Assembly: GCA_947169245.1 (NCBI GenBank)
Contig: CAMVPA010000005.1
Span: 1 to 64,000, forward strand
DNA length: 64,000 nucleotides
Direction: 5' to 3'
Origin: an uncultured Prevotellaceae bacterium
GTDB lineage: Bacteria; Bacteroidota; Bacteroidia; Bacteroidales; Bacteroidaceae
How positions within the stretch are numbered: the first letter of the stretch is position 1; the number at the start of each line of letters is the position of its first letter. The position numbers were made by a program, and so were the translations under genes. The notes beneath the pieces are model-generated. The model was not told where the DNA came from. It did not search any database and was given only the letters and a program-made list of their open reading frames with translations. This document shows positions 45,867 to 53,622 of this stretch, piece after piece.

Positions 45867-46478
45867 TCATCGGTTGTTCCATTGTCCGTTTTTCCAAAAA
45901 GGAGATTTGAAGTCTTCATCGAAAATAGACCTCTTATCAGAATAGTATTTCACATGCAGTTTTGTTTCGTCATTCTGTTCATCCTTATAGTCTAAATACA
46001 CACCAGTCTGACCGAATCCAAAACGTTCTGATGTCGGTTCTGTGTCATACAAACCACCGCAATTGTCATAACTCCAATATCCCCATACTCTTTTGAAATA
46101 TTTCTGACCATAATCATTGGAAATGAAATATTCCTGTATGTCAAAATGCGCATTTGCACGTATAAATTCGTAGTCCGTAAAATAAACTATATAGAATGTC
46201 GGTTGTTCTGGTTGGAAGAAGTAATTTATTAGATTGAAGATTTTGTCAAAACTGCTCGACTGATAATTGACATATAGCAATTGGCTATCTTCGTCATATT
46301 TCATAATGCTGTCGTTCGTTTCTGCATTGCCGATTTCCACATCAGCAGCATACATTGCATAGGAACCATCACAGCACCAATCCCTAAAATTGGCATAGTT
46401 GTAGATGCTGAAATTCTCCACAACAATTTCAATTCTTACTAATTCTGGATTCTTAATTCTGTTTCTTAGATGTCGCAT
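45867..46478 (-). CDS. unrecognised protein, last gene of the cargo operon
   Basis: 203 aa, soluble, rich in aromatic residues and Asp/Asn (KRVWGYWSYDNCGG, FGQTGVYLDYKDEQ). No signal peptide or membrane segment is seen and I do not recognise a family. It is the most distal of six leftward genes (48469 to 45867), after a 107-bp gap from the small membrane protein gene, and it ends facing the recombinase. Intracellular location and beta-rich structure are guesses from composition. Confidence 0.65.
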   Translation of the reverse strand: MRHLRNRIKNPELVRIEIVVENFSIYNYANFRDWCCDGSYAMYAADVEIGNAETNDSIMKYDEDSQLLYVNYQSSSFDKIFNLINYFFQPEQPTFYIVYFTDYEFIRANAHFDIQEYFISNDYGQKYFKRVWGYWSYDNCGGLYDTEPTSERFGFGQTGVYLDYKDEQNDETKLHVKYYSDKRSIFDEDFKSPFWKNGQWNNR

Positions 46479-46585
46479 AAATACTACAATACTTATTTAT
46501 TAATAATAGTATTTTCGACTTATCCAATCTTAGTATTAGGATAGTTTTTCTTTTCCAATATGCAAATAGTGAGGTATTGAATTGA

Positions 46586-46777
46586 TTATGAGGCCAGTGC
46601 CAAAAGGAAAATGAGAATTAAGATAATCCACCCTATTACACGCAAACATGAACCCCAACCCTCAAACAACAGTTCAAAGATTTTTCCGATTCCTTTTAAT
46701 ACCCAACCTAAAATTCCACCACCTGTGAAGATAGCGAGTATGACCACAATGAGTCCGATAAAAATCAATATCTCCAT
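46586..46777 (-). CDS. small membrane protein with two hydrophobic segments
   Basis: 63 aa. Two hydrophobic segments (about 3-20 and 46-62) surround an amphipathic middle (LGWVLKGIGKIFELLFEGWG), so it is likely an inner-membrane hairpin protein. The size and pattern resemble small holin-like or toxin-like membrane peptides, but no family is recognised. It lies within the leftward operon, 62 bp after the preceding gene. Confidence 0.6.
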   Translation of the reverse strand: MEILIFIGLIVVILAIFTGGGILGWVLKGIGKIFELLFEGWGSCLRVIGWIILILIFLLALAS

Positions 46778-46839
46778 CTACATGTTTTTACTAAATCCCC
46801 AACCAGTTTTTGAAAACCAGTTGGGGACAAATCGGATGA

Positions 46840-47028
46840 TTAGACTTTCTTAATATCCCACCACGCTTGTGAATAAGCGTCTTGTGCCTGTTTGTTGTAA
46901 CCTGCCGCTTTAATTGCTGCCTTAATCTTATCAGGGTCACATGAACTCAACGGAGTTTCAACAGTGAGCGTTGTACCTTTTGGCATATCGCCAAATTTCT
47001 CTTTCGATGTGATTTTGAACTTTGTCAT
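46840..47028 (-). CDS. small unrecognised protein
   Basis: 62 aa, soluble. It starts MTKFKITSKEKFGDMPKGTT, a beta-hairpin-like pattern, and continues with DPDKIKAAIKAAGYNKQAQD, which looks helical. No family is recognised. It lies 25 bp after the 75-aa gene in the same operon and is probably co-expressed with it. Confidence 0.6.
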   Translation of the reverse strand: MTKFKITSKEKFGDMPKGTTLTVETPLSSCDPDKIKAAIKAAGYNKQAQDAYSQAWWDIKKV

Positions 47029-47053
47029 AACTCTTTTTATTTTTAGTTAATAA

Positions 47054-47281
47054 CTATTTTTTGCGGATTCCTCCACTATACTCTCTCACATAGACATATC
47101 GGTCTGTATAGACCTCAATATCCTTTCCGTTACCTGCAAGTAGTAAGTCAAGTATATGATTGCCGTTAAAGTCGCAAACCCTACTCCAACTACTTGCGCC
47201 TATTGAGCAACGTTGCAATTCCTTATCGTTATTCGGATTGATGCGATATAGGAAACCACCACTTTTTACCGTTTGTGCCAT
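47054..47281 (-). CDS. small unrecognised protein
   Basis: 75 aa, soluble and beta-rich (SGGFLYRINPNNDKELQRCS, YTDRYVYVREYSGGIRKK), without membrane segment or signal. It lies 21 bp after the tail-anchored gene in the leftward operon. I do not recognise the family; the alternating hydrophobic pattern suggests a single small beta domain. Confidence 0.6.
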   Translation of the reverse strand: MAQTVKSGGFLYRINPNNDKELQRCSIGASSWSRVCDFNGNHILDLLLAGNGKDIEVYTDRYVYVREYSGGIRKK

Positions 47282-47302
47282 TAAATGTAAAACACTTTTA
47301 AA

Positions 47303-48187
47303 CTACAAAATCCACCATAATAGGAGTAATAGGAAGAGCGCTATAATTATTTTCTTTATCAGATTGCCAGTACTTTTAATCCCTAATGCTTTAAATACTG
47401 CATTTTTCTCTGAATAAGCATTGCGTTCATCTATTTTTTGTTGAATTTGACCACTGGTGATTTTTTGGAATGCTTTATTCCAATTATTATCAACATCAAC
47501 ATTCCATTCATCTTTTTCGTTCCATTCATCTTTAGAAACTCTGTATTCTGGATTTTCGCCCCATTTGCGATTTGGATTGAATGTAATATCCAATCCCTGT
47601 TTTTTTAACGAATTTTCAGTTACAAAACGACCATTATCATCTCTCCATAATGTTTTAGAATCAGCAGAGTGCCAATTTATGACGGCATGTTCATTATTTG
47701 ATAATTTTTTAGCATATTCTTCTGTAATTTCAAACAGAACAATTGCTTCATTTTTCTCGCTGCACCAAATATAATCGTTCCCACTAATCTTTTCAATTTT
47801 GGCATCTTTACCACTGATTAGTAATTGAACTTCGCCATTAACAAAGTTTCCAAACGATTTTAATAAAACCCCCATTTCGTCATCAAGTTCATCCCAATAT
47901 ATGCCCAAAACAAAATGTCTTATTTCATTTTCTTCAACACAGATTAGCCTCATTCCTATGTTTTCTTCAAGCTCAATTTTATTCGAGAAAAAAGTAAACT
48001 TCAAATTAGGATATGAAGAAGATATACGAACGTCACAACCGTCAGAAGAATAAATCTTTTTCATCTTTATTCCATACTCTGAACTTCCAGAATCAATATT
48101 GTACGCTAAACATTTGATAATACCTGAATCTTCAAAAATCTTATTCATGTTTACAATAATTATTTGATTTTGCCTACTCTTTATCAT
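47303..48187 (-). CDS. unrecognised protein with C-terminal membrane anchor
   Basis: 294 aa from the first ATG; an internal ATG at 48146-48148 (MNKIFEDSG) is equally plausible because the first 13 residues are basic and unlike a domain start. The bulk is soluble (LICVEENEIRHFVLGIYWDE, NEHAVINWHSADSKTLWRDD), and the C-terminus is a single hydrophobic segment (IIIALFLLLLLWWIL), giving a tail-anchored topology with the main domain in the cytoplasm. It is the largest gene of the leftward operon. Together with the two-segment 63-aa membrane protein it could form a membrane complex; this is inference. Confidence 0.65.
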   Translation of the reverse strand: MIKSRQNQIIIVNMNKIFEDSGIIKCLAYNIDSGSSEYGIKMKKIYSSDGCDVRISSSYPNLKFTFFSNKIELEENIGMRLICVEENEIRHFVLGIYWDELDDEMGVLLKSFGNFVNGEVQLLISGKDAKIEKISGNDYIWCSEKNEAIVLFEITEEYAKKLSNNEHAVINWHSADSKTLWRDDNGRFVTENSLKKQGLDITFNPNRKWGENPEYRVSKDEWNEKDEWNVDVDNNWNKAFQKITSGQIQQKIDERNAYSEKNAVFKALGIKSTGNLIKKIIIALFLLLLLWWIL

Positions 48188-48220
48188 AGGATTTTCGGCT
48201 TTTTCCTTATATCATAATTG

Positions 48221-48469
48221 TCATTTTGGCATATCCACAATTTCATGTTTTGACATAACCATTCTTATGATACCATTAACATCTACTAATAGTCTTTCTT
48301 TTGTCGTGTTTACAATCAATTTTCCGCCATTAGTAGGTTCAATACTTACAATGTCATTGTCGAAAGTTTTAAGTTTCTCCCATGCAGATTTTGTTGTGGA
48401 TTTAGTATACAATACGGCATCCTGCCAGAAATAATCCTGACCATTAATCGTTAATATCAATTTCTCCAT
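48221..48469 (-). CDS. small unrecognised protein, first gene of the cargo operon
   Basis: 82 aa, soluble. The sequence is beta-rich (LILTINGQDYFWQDAVLYTK, NGGKLIVNTTKERLLVDVNG) and resembles a single small barrel or sandwich; no family is recognised. It is the promoter-proximal gene of the leftward operon. About 270 bp upstream of it lies a TATCTTTG box (48748-48755, minus strand), and the extended hairpin at 48560-48681 would be in its leader. Confidence 0.6.
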   Translation of the reverse strand: MEKLILTINGQDYFWQDAVLYTKSTTKSAWEKLKTFDNDIVSIEPTNGGKLIVNTTKERLLVDVNGIIRMVMSKHEIVDMPK

Positions 48470-48559
48470 ATCATAATACTGTTTTACGTTAATACTACTT
48501 CTTCAATTGGAGAATCAGCACTAACTAAATGGGCATAAAGAAAGTGCAGCCCCAACCAT

Positions 48560-48681
48560 ATTCTCGTTCAGGTCTGCGACAACCCATTATCACATATGTT
48601 GAAGTCTGCACTATGTGCATACTCCAATGTGATAATGTTTGCTCGTCTTTCTTCTATCGAGGTCGCAGTTCGAACGAGAAT
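48560..48681. other. extended three-tier hairpin region
   Basis: ATTCTCGTTC (48560-48569) pairs with GAACGAGAAT (48672-48681); CTGCGAC (48574-48580) with GTCGCAG (48662-48668); ATTATCACAT (48586-48595) with ATGTGATAAT (48627-48636); and an apical TGCAC/GTGCA hairpin lies between the last pair. All tiers nest into one arm of 122 nt. It could be a structured leader of the leftward operon, a small RNA, or a DNA site such as a transfer or single-strand origin. Confidence 0.65.
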
Positions 48682-48747
48682 TGAGCAATCAAAAGTTCTT
48701 GTACCATCCTTTTTCACCATCCACACGGACGGTCAGACAATACGTTA

Positions 48748-48755
48748 CAAAGATA
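48748..48755 (-). promoter_or_regulatory. possible -7 element of the cargo operon
   Basis: TATCTTTG on the minus strand matches the -7 consensus; no TTTG is found 19-21 nt upstream. If real, the transcript would include the 122-nt hairpin before the first gene at 48469. Confidence 0.3.
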
Positions 48756-48952
48756 CAAACTATTTTTCATATAACGCCATTTTTATGGATATTTTTTCGA
48801 TTTTGCCTCAAAATTCATCTTATAATGGCAATTTGAATTGCAATTTATGGGGAAAATCGGGTCAAAATGTGTTTTTTAACACTTTTCTGTTTACTATTCG
48901 CCCAATTATTCTTATTTTTGTATAGGGAATAACAAATATAAATGAATCTAAA

Positions 48953-49774
48953 ATGAAAAGAGAAGAAAAGAAACAAAGATGGAAAGTGGAAATTCCAATT
49001 GAAGAATATCCAAATGACTATATCGAACATTGCAAAAAGCTGTATCAAATCAACAAGGATTTGGTCGGTCACTTAATGGTATGGGATAATATTGATAAAG
49101 TTTCAAGATTAGAATGGACGGAATTTTGGAAAACAGTAAAATATAAAAGAATCAGATTTAGAAAAATGGTGCCAGTTAAATACAGAAAGAAACATGTAAA
49201 TATGTTTGAGAAGTATTCAATGGACGAACTAAAAAAGATATATGAGGATGTTAATATTGGCATCGTAACTCAACACTTTATCAATTGTCTAAGTAAATTC
49301 GATAATCAACTAATAATTGATACTGACGATGAAAATGCTGTATTTTGGGAATTAAGGGGAATGGAATCCGCAAAGGAAAGAATAAATAACGAAAAATACA
49401 GAAGTAAGAAAGAGGAATATTCATTGCACATCAAAGTAAATGCATGTGAATATCTTCATAACTTGTTAGACGAAAATGAAAATGCACATTCCGAAATGTA
49501 CGATTTCGTAATCAACAATCTGCAATACGCATCTGTTGAGGATTTGAAGCAACTTTTGAAACTTGCAAAAGACGGTTTCGTCATAAAAGAAAAAGGTCGC
49601 AAGTCTCAAAACAAAAAAGTATTCAAGTACGATTTGGAACACAATCTATTGAATACCTATCCTAATCGAAATGCGTGTATTGACGCAGAACAAATATCGA
49701 AACAGGCACTATACAATGTTCTATCTGGCAAAAGAAAGACGTTGAAAGGATTCATATACGAAGAAGAGAAATAG
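48953..49774 (+). CDS. protein with C-terminal NUMOD1-like DNA-binding segment
   Basis: 273 aa. The first 200 residues are helical and charged, with no known domain recognised. The C-terminal 50 residues (VFKYDLEHNLLNTYPNRNAC ... ISKQALYNVLSGKRKTLKGF) follow the pattern of NUMOD1/helix-turn-helix modules found next to homing nucleases. No nuclease motif is obvious, so it may be a DNA-binding regulator or a partner protein. It is divergent from the cargo operon; a TATTTTTG -7-like box lies at 48913-48920. The product is probably cytoplasmic. Confidence 0.6.
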   Translation: MKREEKKQRWKVEIPIEEYPNDYIEHCKKLYQINKDLVGHLMVWDNIDKVSRLEWTEFWKTVKYKRIRFRKMVPVKYRKKHVNMFEKYSMDELKKIYEDVNIGIVTQHFINCLSKFDNQLIIDTDDENAVFWELRGMESAKERINNEKYRSKKEEYSLHIKVNACEYLHNLLDENENAHSEMYDFVINNLQYASVEDLKQLLKLAKDGFVIKEKGRKSQNKKVFKYDLEHNLLNTYPNRNACIDAEQISKQALYNVLSGKRKTLKGFIYEEEK

Positions 49775-49777
49775 CAA

Positions 49778-49853
49778 CTGTTTACTAATTGTCACGATTT
49801 TGCAAAAAACGCTATATAATATATATTACAATACATCTTCATTAAGTAAACAG
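49778..49853. repeat. 76-bp inverted-repeat-bounded element, copy A
   Basis: Begins CTGTTTACTAATTG and ends with the exact complement AGTAAACAG at 49845-49853. Inside is CTATATAATATATATTACAA followed by TACATCTTC, shared with copy B. It starts right after the stop codon of the NUMOD1-like gene. Confidence 0.7.
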
Positions 49854-49871
49854 ATAGTCAAACTTATATTT

Positions 49872-49912
49872 AGTCCGCAAATCATCAATACGATACGATT
49901 TGCGGACTTTTT
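49872..49912 (+). terminator. terminator between repeat copies A and B
   Basis: AGTCCGCAAATC (49872-49883) pairs perfectly with GATTTGCGGACT (49897-49908), followed by TTTTT. It would end transcription from 48953 or from within copy A. Confidence 0.8.
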
Positions 49913-49937
49913 AAATATTATATGAAAAACACTGGGA

Positions 49938-50012
49938 CTGTTTACTAATTGACTTAAAATTGCATGAAGGCTATATAATTTATATTTCAATACATCTTCC
50001 AAAAGCAAACAG
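49938..50012. repeat. 75-bp inverted-repeat-bounded element, copy B
   Basis: Begins CTGTTTACTAATTG and ends AGCAAACAG (one mismatch), with CTATATAATTTATATTTCAA then TACATCTTC in the middle. The two copies, 160 bp apart and upstream of the small resolvase gene, could be resolvase sites, operators or a pair of small-RNA genes. The remaining 50013-50244 interval holds no other gene that I can support. Confidence 0.7.
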
Positions 50013-50244
50013 TATAGTAAACAATAGTTGTTGTCGGAAGCAACAAGTATATTGTGAAAGTGCTGATATTCAACAATATACAAATGCAAAAATTGTATTA
50101 AAATAGGAGTGTATCAATATAATCTATAATAGTCCCATTTTAATACATCATTCTCAATTCAGATTAATATAAAAAATTAAATTGATACATTGTACTAATC
50201 GCAATATGATACTATATTCGATTTGGATTTTAAACAAACAGACA

Positions 50245-50868
50245 ATGAAGAAAGTAGTTATATTCGCGCGTGTAAGTACAAACATTCAAGATTATGAAAG
50301 GCAGATTAACGAACTGACCGAACTCTCACAGCAAAAAGGTTGGTATGTTGCTGCTACATTTTGCGAAAAGGTAAGTGGAGCGAAAAAGAATACGGAACGT
50401 CAGGAATTGACGAAGATGTTGGAATTTGCACATACCAATAATATTAATATGGTATTGGTAACGGAACTATCACGATTGGGACGTGATACGTTGCAGGTTT
50501 TGGAAGTGATAGAGCAGTTAAACAAAATGGGTATATCGCTATACATTCAGAACTATCATATAGAGACACTGACTGAGAACGGAGTGATTAATCCAATGAG
50601 TCAGTTTCTGATAACTATATTGGCAGAAGTGGCGAGAATGGAACGTAAAACCATTCGTGAACGTGTTGAAAGCGGTTACAAGAATTATAGGGCAAATGGC
50701 GGTAAAGTCGGACGAAAAGAGGGATATAGGAAAAGCGATATTGAAATGAAAGAGCAGTACGCAGAGGAAATAAGACTGTTGCGAAAAGGCATCAGTTTAC
50801 GTAACATATCGAAGATTACAGGTACAAGTATTAATACAATTCGCAAATGCCAGGTTTTTATTTGCTGA
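50245..50868 (+). CDS. small serine resolvase/invertase
   Basis: 207 aa from ATG 50245. The resolvase catalytic domain starts KKVVIFARVSTNIQDYERQI with the nucleophilic Ser near 11, and contains VLVTELSRLGRDTLQVLEVI and AEVARMERKTIRERVESGYK (the E-helix region). A short C-terminal helix-turn-helix (ISLRNISKITGTSINTIRKC) binds DNA. Family members resolve or invert DNA between paired sites. In-frame ATGs upstream precede the catalytic domain by 21 residues and look spurious. The two 75-bp elements upstream are candidate targets or operators. Confidence 0.88.
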   Translation: MKKVVIFARVSTNIQDYERQINELTELSQQKGWYVAATFCEKVSGAKKNTERQELTKMLEFAHTNNINMVLVTELSRLGRDTLQVLEVIEQLNKMGISLYIQNYHIETLTENGVINPMSQFLITILAEVARMERKTIRERVESGYKNYRANGGKVGRKEGYRKSDIEMKEQYAEEIRLLRKGISLRNISKITGTSINTIRKCQVFIC

Positions 50869-50943
50869 AAGTTGAATTTTGGAAACTCCATTGCTATTTG
50901 TAGAATTGACAATGTTTTGTTTAACAATTTAATTATTTAGATT

Positions 50944-51339
50944 ATGGCAAATAAGAATGAGAACAACGAGAACAAGAACGTAGTGGCAGAACCCGTAATG
51001 ACAAATGAGCAGATGGAGCAGTTTGTCAATGAGAACATTGCAATCGTTCCGAAAAACCAGAAAAAGAAGTTTGATTCACTGACACTGGAAAAGAAAGTTA
51101 GCAAAATCCGACTCTACATCGACATTCAAAAAATGAGGGATGATGCAAGGGAAAAGAACAAATTAGAGAATCGCGTAAAAGATTTGTTTATACGGCGGAA
51201 AGCGACAACAGAAGATGTTTTGAGGGTGATAGAGTTCTGCAAACAGTTCATCGAAACTTCAAAGGTCGATGAAATGAACAAACTGCAGGCGGAAATTGAC
51301 CGACTGACCGATCTGAAACGGGCACTTGAAAACAACTGA
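50944..51339 (+). CDS. charged helical protein, unrecognised
   Basis: 131 aa. The N-terminus is Asn/Glu-rich and probably disordered; the rest is highly charged and helical with coiled-coil character (MRDDAREKNKLENRVKDLFI, DEMNKLQAEIDRLTDLKRAL). No enzyme motif is visible. It lies 75 bp after the resolvase and is followed by its own terminator. Related small charged proteins occur on Bacteroidales mobile elements, but I cannot assign a role. Confidence 0.65.
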   Translation: MANKNENNENKNVVAEPVMTNEQMEQFVNENIAIVPKNQKKKFDSLTLEKKVSKIRLYIDIQKMRDDAREKNKLENRVKDLFIRRKATTEDVLRVIEFCKQFIETSKVDEMNKLQAEIDRLTDLKRALENN

Positions 51340-51344
51340 TTCAG

Positions 51345-51370
51345 AATGGGGATTGTTTCCCCATTTTTTT
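51345..51370 (+). terminator. terminator after the charged helical protein
   Basis: AATGGGGA (51345-51352) pairs with TCCCCATT (51358-51365), loop TTGTT, followed by a run of T. It lies 5 bp after the stop. Confidence 0.8.
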
Positions 51371-51394
51371 TGTATAACATAATCATTATTGGAT

Positions 51395-51517
51395 ATGACA
51401 GTATTAGAACAACGCTTTTTGGAGCAGGTTCCAAAAGAACTGCACACATTGAATGAGAATCTGGAAACGATTATATACCTATTATTGACGGAAAACGATG
51501 GGAAAGATAATGTCTAA
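51395..51517 (+). CDS. 40-residue small protein upstream of a conserved element gene
   Basis: An open frame of 40 codons starting MTVLEQRFLEQVPKELHTLN and ending GKDNV. It overlaps the start of the next gene by 20 bp (or 8 bp if that gene starts at 51510), a layout that suggests translational coupling. The helical, amphipathic composition looks protein-like. No family is recognised; there is a moderate chance that it is not expressed. Confidence 0.45.
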   Translation: MTVLEQRFLEQVPKELHTLNENLETIIYLLLTENDGKDNV

Positions 51518-51803
51518 TGGTTACGAAATGAAAACGACGTTCTGGGAAGATTTTACGATTGCAGACGCATTTGGAGTTTCTGCAATTGAAGACACATATA
51601 ACAGAGCGTTCAACGGTTGGAAACATGACTATGTATATATTACTGAACTATCATTGGTGCTCAATTGGAAGATGTTCCAATGGTACGAAAAGGATGATAG
51701 CAAATATCAGATATACTACAAACTATATACCAAATTGGATGCGTGGTGTATGGATAATCTGAGAAACAGTGAATTGATATATTACATTGATACGACTGAC
51801 TAA
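51498..51803 (+). CDS. conserved small protein of Bacteroidales mobile elements
   Basis: 101 aa. The sequence TTFWEDFTIADAFGVSAIED and YITELSLVLNWKMFQWYEKD resembles a hypothetical protein that I recall as widespread on Bacteroidales plasmids and conjugative elements; its function is unknown to me. It is acidic, aromatic and soluble. A second ATG at 51510 is possible. It follows the 40-residue frame and is closed by a terminator at 51823-51857. Confidence 0.75.
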   Translation: MGKIMSNGYEMKTTFWEDFTIADAFGVSAIEDTYNRAFNGWKHDYVYITELSLVLNWKMFQWYEKDDSKYQIYYKLYTKLDAWCMDNLRNSELIYYIDTTD

Positions 51804-51822
51804 AATAGAGGTCGAAAATACA

Positions 51823-51857
51823 AAAAATGACAGGCAAATCAAAAGTCTGTCATTTTT
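51823..51857 (+). terminator. terminator after the conserved small protein
   Basis: AAAAATGACAG (51823-51833) pairs perfectly with CTGTCATTTTT (51847-51857), which also supplies the T tract. Confidence 0.8.
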
Positions 51858-51864
51858 GCATTTA

Positions 51865-52020
51865 TTAACTACGATTCATTGAATTTTTTAGTAAAAATCA
51901 TTATATTAGTATATATACTTTATGTGCATAGTACATAAAAAACAGAAAATGATGATTACAAATTTAAGCATAACTTAACATTTCTTAACTATGATTTTTT
52001 GAATTTTTTGGCAAAAATAA
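51865..52020. repeat. duplicated 36-bp AT-rich motif
   Basis: TTAACTACGATTCATTGAAT and following (51865-51900) recurs with a few changes as TTAACTATGATTTTTTGAAT and following (51985-52020). They lie upstream of the gene at 52077 and could be operators or the traces of a duplicated promoter region. The 51804-52076 interval has no other feature. Confidence 0.5.
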
Positions 52021-52076
52021 CGATATTATAGATGTAAGAGTTTTAAATTATTGTCTAACATTTTAATAATAGTATT

Positions 52077-52463
52077 ATGATTGAAAAAAGAATTGAAGAG
52101 TTTAAGAAAATTGAAAACGGACTGAAATCAGAATTAATAAATGAAATCAAGTCCGAATTTGAAAAGTACGATGCAATTGAAGTCGATTGTCACTACAATT
52201 TATCGCGTGATGAATATGAAGAAATATGCGATTTCCTACCTGCATTCTATGTTACTATTGACGATTATCCCGATATTGTTCGTCCCACTCATTTTGTGAA
52301 AGAGAAAGATGGTCTGAAAATGTATTGTGATGCTGATTTCGTTTTTGACATTGATGTGACAAAAAATATATCGACACTCTCTGTTTATGAATTGCACAAA
52401 ATATTACTTACACTACAACACCCACTTGTGAAAAAATCATTTTCAAATCAGACAATTAAATAA
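52077..52463 (+). CDS. unrecognised acidic protein
   Basis: 128 aa, acidic and soluble, with an N-terminal helix (IEKRIEEFKKIENGLKSELI) and a beta-rich middle (YDAIEVDCHYNL, KMYCDADFVFDIDV). No family is recognised. It follows the duplicated 36-bp motif and is 38 bp before the next small gene, probably in one transcript. Confidence 0.6.
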   Translation: MIEKRIEEFKKIENGLKSELINEIKSEFEKYDAIEVDCHYNLSRDEYEEICDFLPAFYVTIDDYPDIVRPTHFVKEKDGLKMYCDADFVFDIDVTKNISTLSVYELHKILLTLQHPLVKKSFSNQTIK

Positions 52464-52501
52464 TTAAATTCACACAACTTACTAATTAAAATTTTAAAAA
52501 C

Positions 52502-52795
52502 ATGAAAAAAAACAATTCTAATTCAAATGGCACCATTGCCGCAATTAACAAAAGTGTAAAAATGACTATCGATGAGAGTTTTGAGAAGCGAATCAAAAAA
52601 AACGGCGAGTTCAGAACAGACAAATTCAAAGTGTCCCAATTTGAAAACATTATCAGATTGTGTAACGAATGGATTGAAGCAAAGAACCTTTACAACGCTA
52701 CAAAGAATGTAAAATGTGTTTTGTCAAAAGTAAAGAATTTGGATATGCCAAAAACTGAAATTGACGCTTTGATTGCCGAACTAAACAAAATGTAA
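52502..52795 (+). CDS. unrecognised small basic protein
   Basis: 97 aa. Begins with an Asn/Ser-rich stretch and continues helical and basic (MTIDESFEKRIKKNGEFRTD, VKCVLSKVKNLDMPKTEIDA). It could bind nucleic acid, but nothing specific is recognised. It is closed by a terminator hairpin at 52826-52870. Confidence 0.6.
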   Translation: MKKNNSNSNGTIAAINKSVKMTIDESFEKRIKKNGEFRTDKFKVSQFENIIRLCNEWIEAKNLYNATKNVKCVLSKVKNLDMPKTEIDALIAELNKM

Positions 52796-52825
52796 AACCA
52801 ATTGTTGCAGTATAACTTACATTGC

Positions 52826-52870
52826 AAAAATGACGGTACGGATATATACTTATCCTGTATCGTCATTTTT
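52826..52870 (+). terminator. terminator after the small basic protein
   Basis: AAAAATGACG (52826-52835) pairs with CGTCATTTTT (52861-52870), with further pairing inside (TACGGAT region with the ATCCTGTA region). T tract included. Confidence 0.75.
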
Positions 52871-52967
52871 TATTGTATCTGATAAAATATACAGATGGTG
52901 AAGTTTATCATTGTTATATGATGTTTATCGGTATCATTTCGCTATTATTATAAAAAAGGAATAGAAC

Positions 52968-53165
52968 ATGATATATCAATTTCGTAATACCTACACTATC
53001 CACAAGTATTGTGTTGTTGAAGCAGATACATTAAACGATGCAATTGAAAAACTCAAATTGGCAGATAATAAGTTTGAACGTATGAATGACAAAGAAACAC
53101 TTATTGAGGAATCGTATCGCTGTATAAATGATTGGAAGAATTTAGATATTATCACTTCTGTTTAA
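52968..53165 (+). CDS. small protein, paralogue of the gene at 53623
   Basis: 65 aa. MIYQFRNTYTIHKYCVVEAD followed by TLNDAIEKLKLAD matches the opening of the gene at 53623 (MIYRFLKTVEYAYFADVEAD then SVEEAKEKLEDAE), so they share one fold: two strands and a helix, as in small anti-CRISPR-like or DpnD/PcfM-like proteins. The family is not certain. Soluble; function unknown. Confidence 0.6.
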   Translation: MIYQFRNTYTIHKYCVVEADTLNDAIEKLKLADNKFERMNDKETLIEESYRCINDWKNLDIITSV

Positions 53166-53172
53166 GTCTGGA

Positions 53173-53541
53173 ATGGTATTATTAAATAAACAGAAGTACA
53201 AAATGACAGCGAAAGAAATAGAAAATCTAATTAACCAGAAAGGAGAACCGACAAAAGAAGTGTATAATTCACTTTATACCACATTTTCAATAGTATTTAA
53301 AGAAAACGATTTGGAAGACGATTTTATTGACACGTTATCTTACAATATCACAATTAGCTTTATAGACGCGATTCTCAACAATCAGTCGTTCTATGTTCCA
53401 AAATTTGAAATCACTCAAACTGAACTTGAAACTATGCGTATTGATATTGACAATATGGAACATTTAGAATATCCCAAAAAATATCGATATATTGATACCG
53501 ACGGTCTCGAAATAGCCGCTATAAAAATATTGAAACGATAA
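53173..53541 (+). CDS. unrecognised acidic protein
   Basis: 122 aa from ATG 53173; an ATG at 53203 (MTAKEIENLINQ) is an alternative and gives a more typical helical start. The protein is acidic and mostly helical with a beta-like end (EYPKKYRYIDTDGLEIAAIK). No family is recognised. It lies 7 bp after the previous gene and is likely co-translated. Confidence 0.55.
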   Translation: MVLLNKQKYKMTAKEIENLINQKGEPTKEVYNSLYTTFSIVFKENDLEDDFIDTLSYNITISFIDAILNNQSFYVPKFEITQTELETMRIDIDNMEHLEYPKKYRYIDTDGLEIAAIKILKR

Positions 53542-53622
53542 AGCATAATACAAATATGCTGTATATGGAAAATAAGTTGTATCCTTGCACAAAATATTAT
53601 AAACACACAAAAAAAGAGCTTT

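Noticed and set aside
49778..50012. Possible CRISPR or iteron array
   Set aside because: Only two copies, 160 bp apart, with terminal inverted repeats; no replication protein gene is adjacent.
44221..50868. Conjugative transposon with transfer genes
   Set aside because: Two serine recombinases are present but no relaxase, coupling protein or Tra gene can be recognised.
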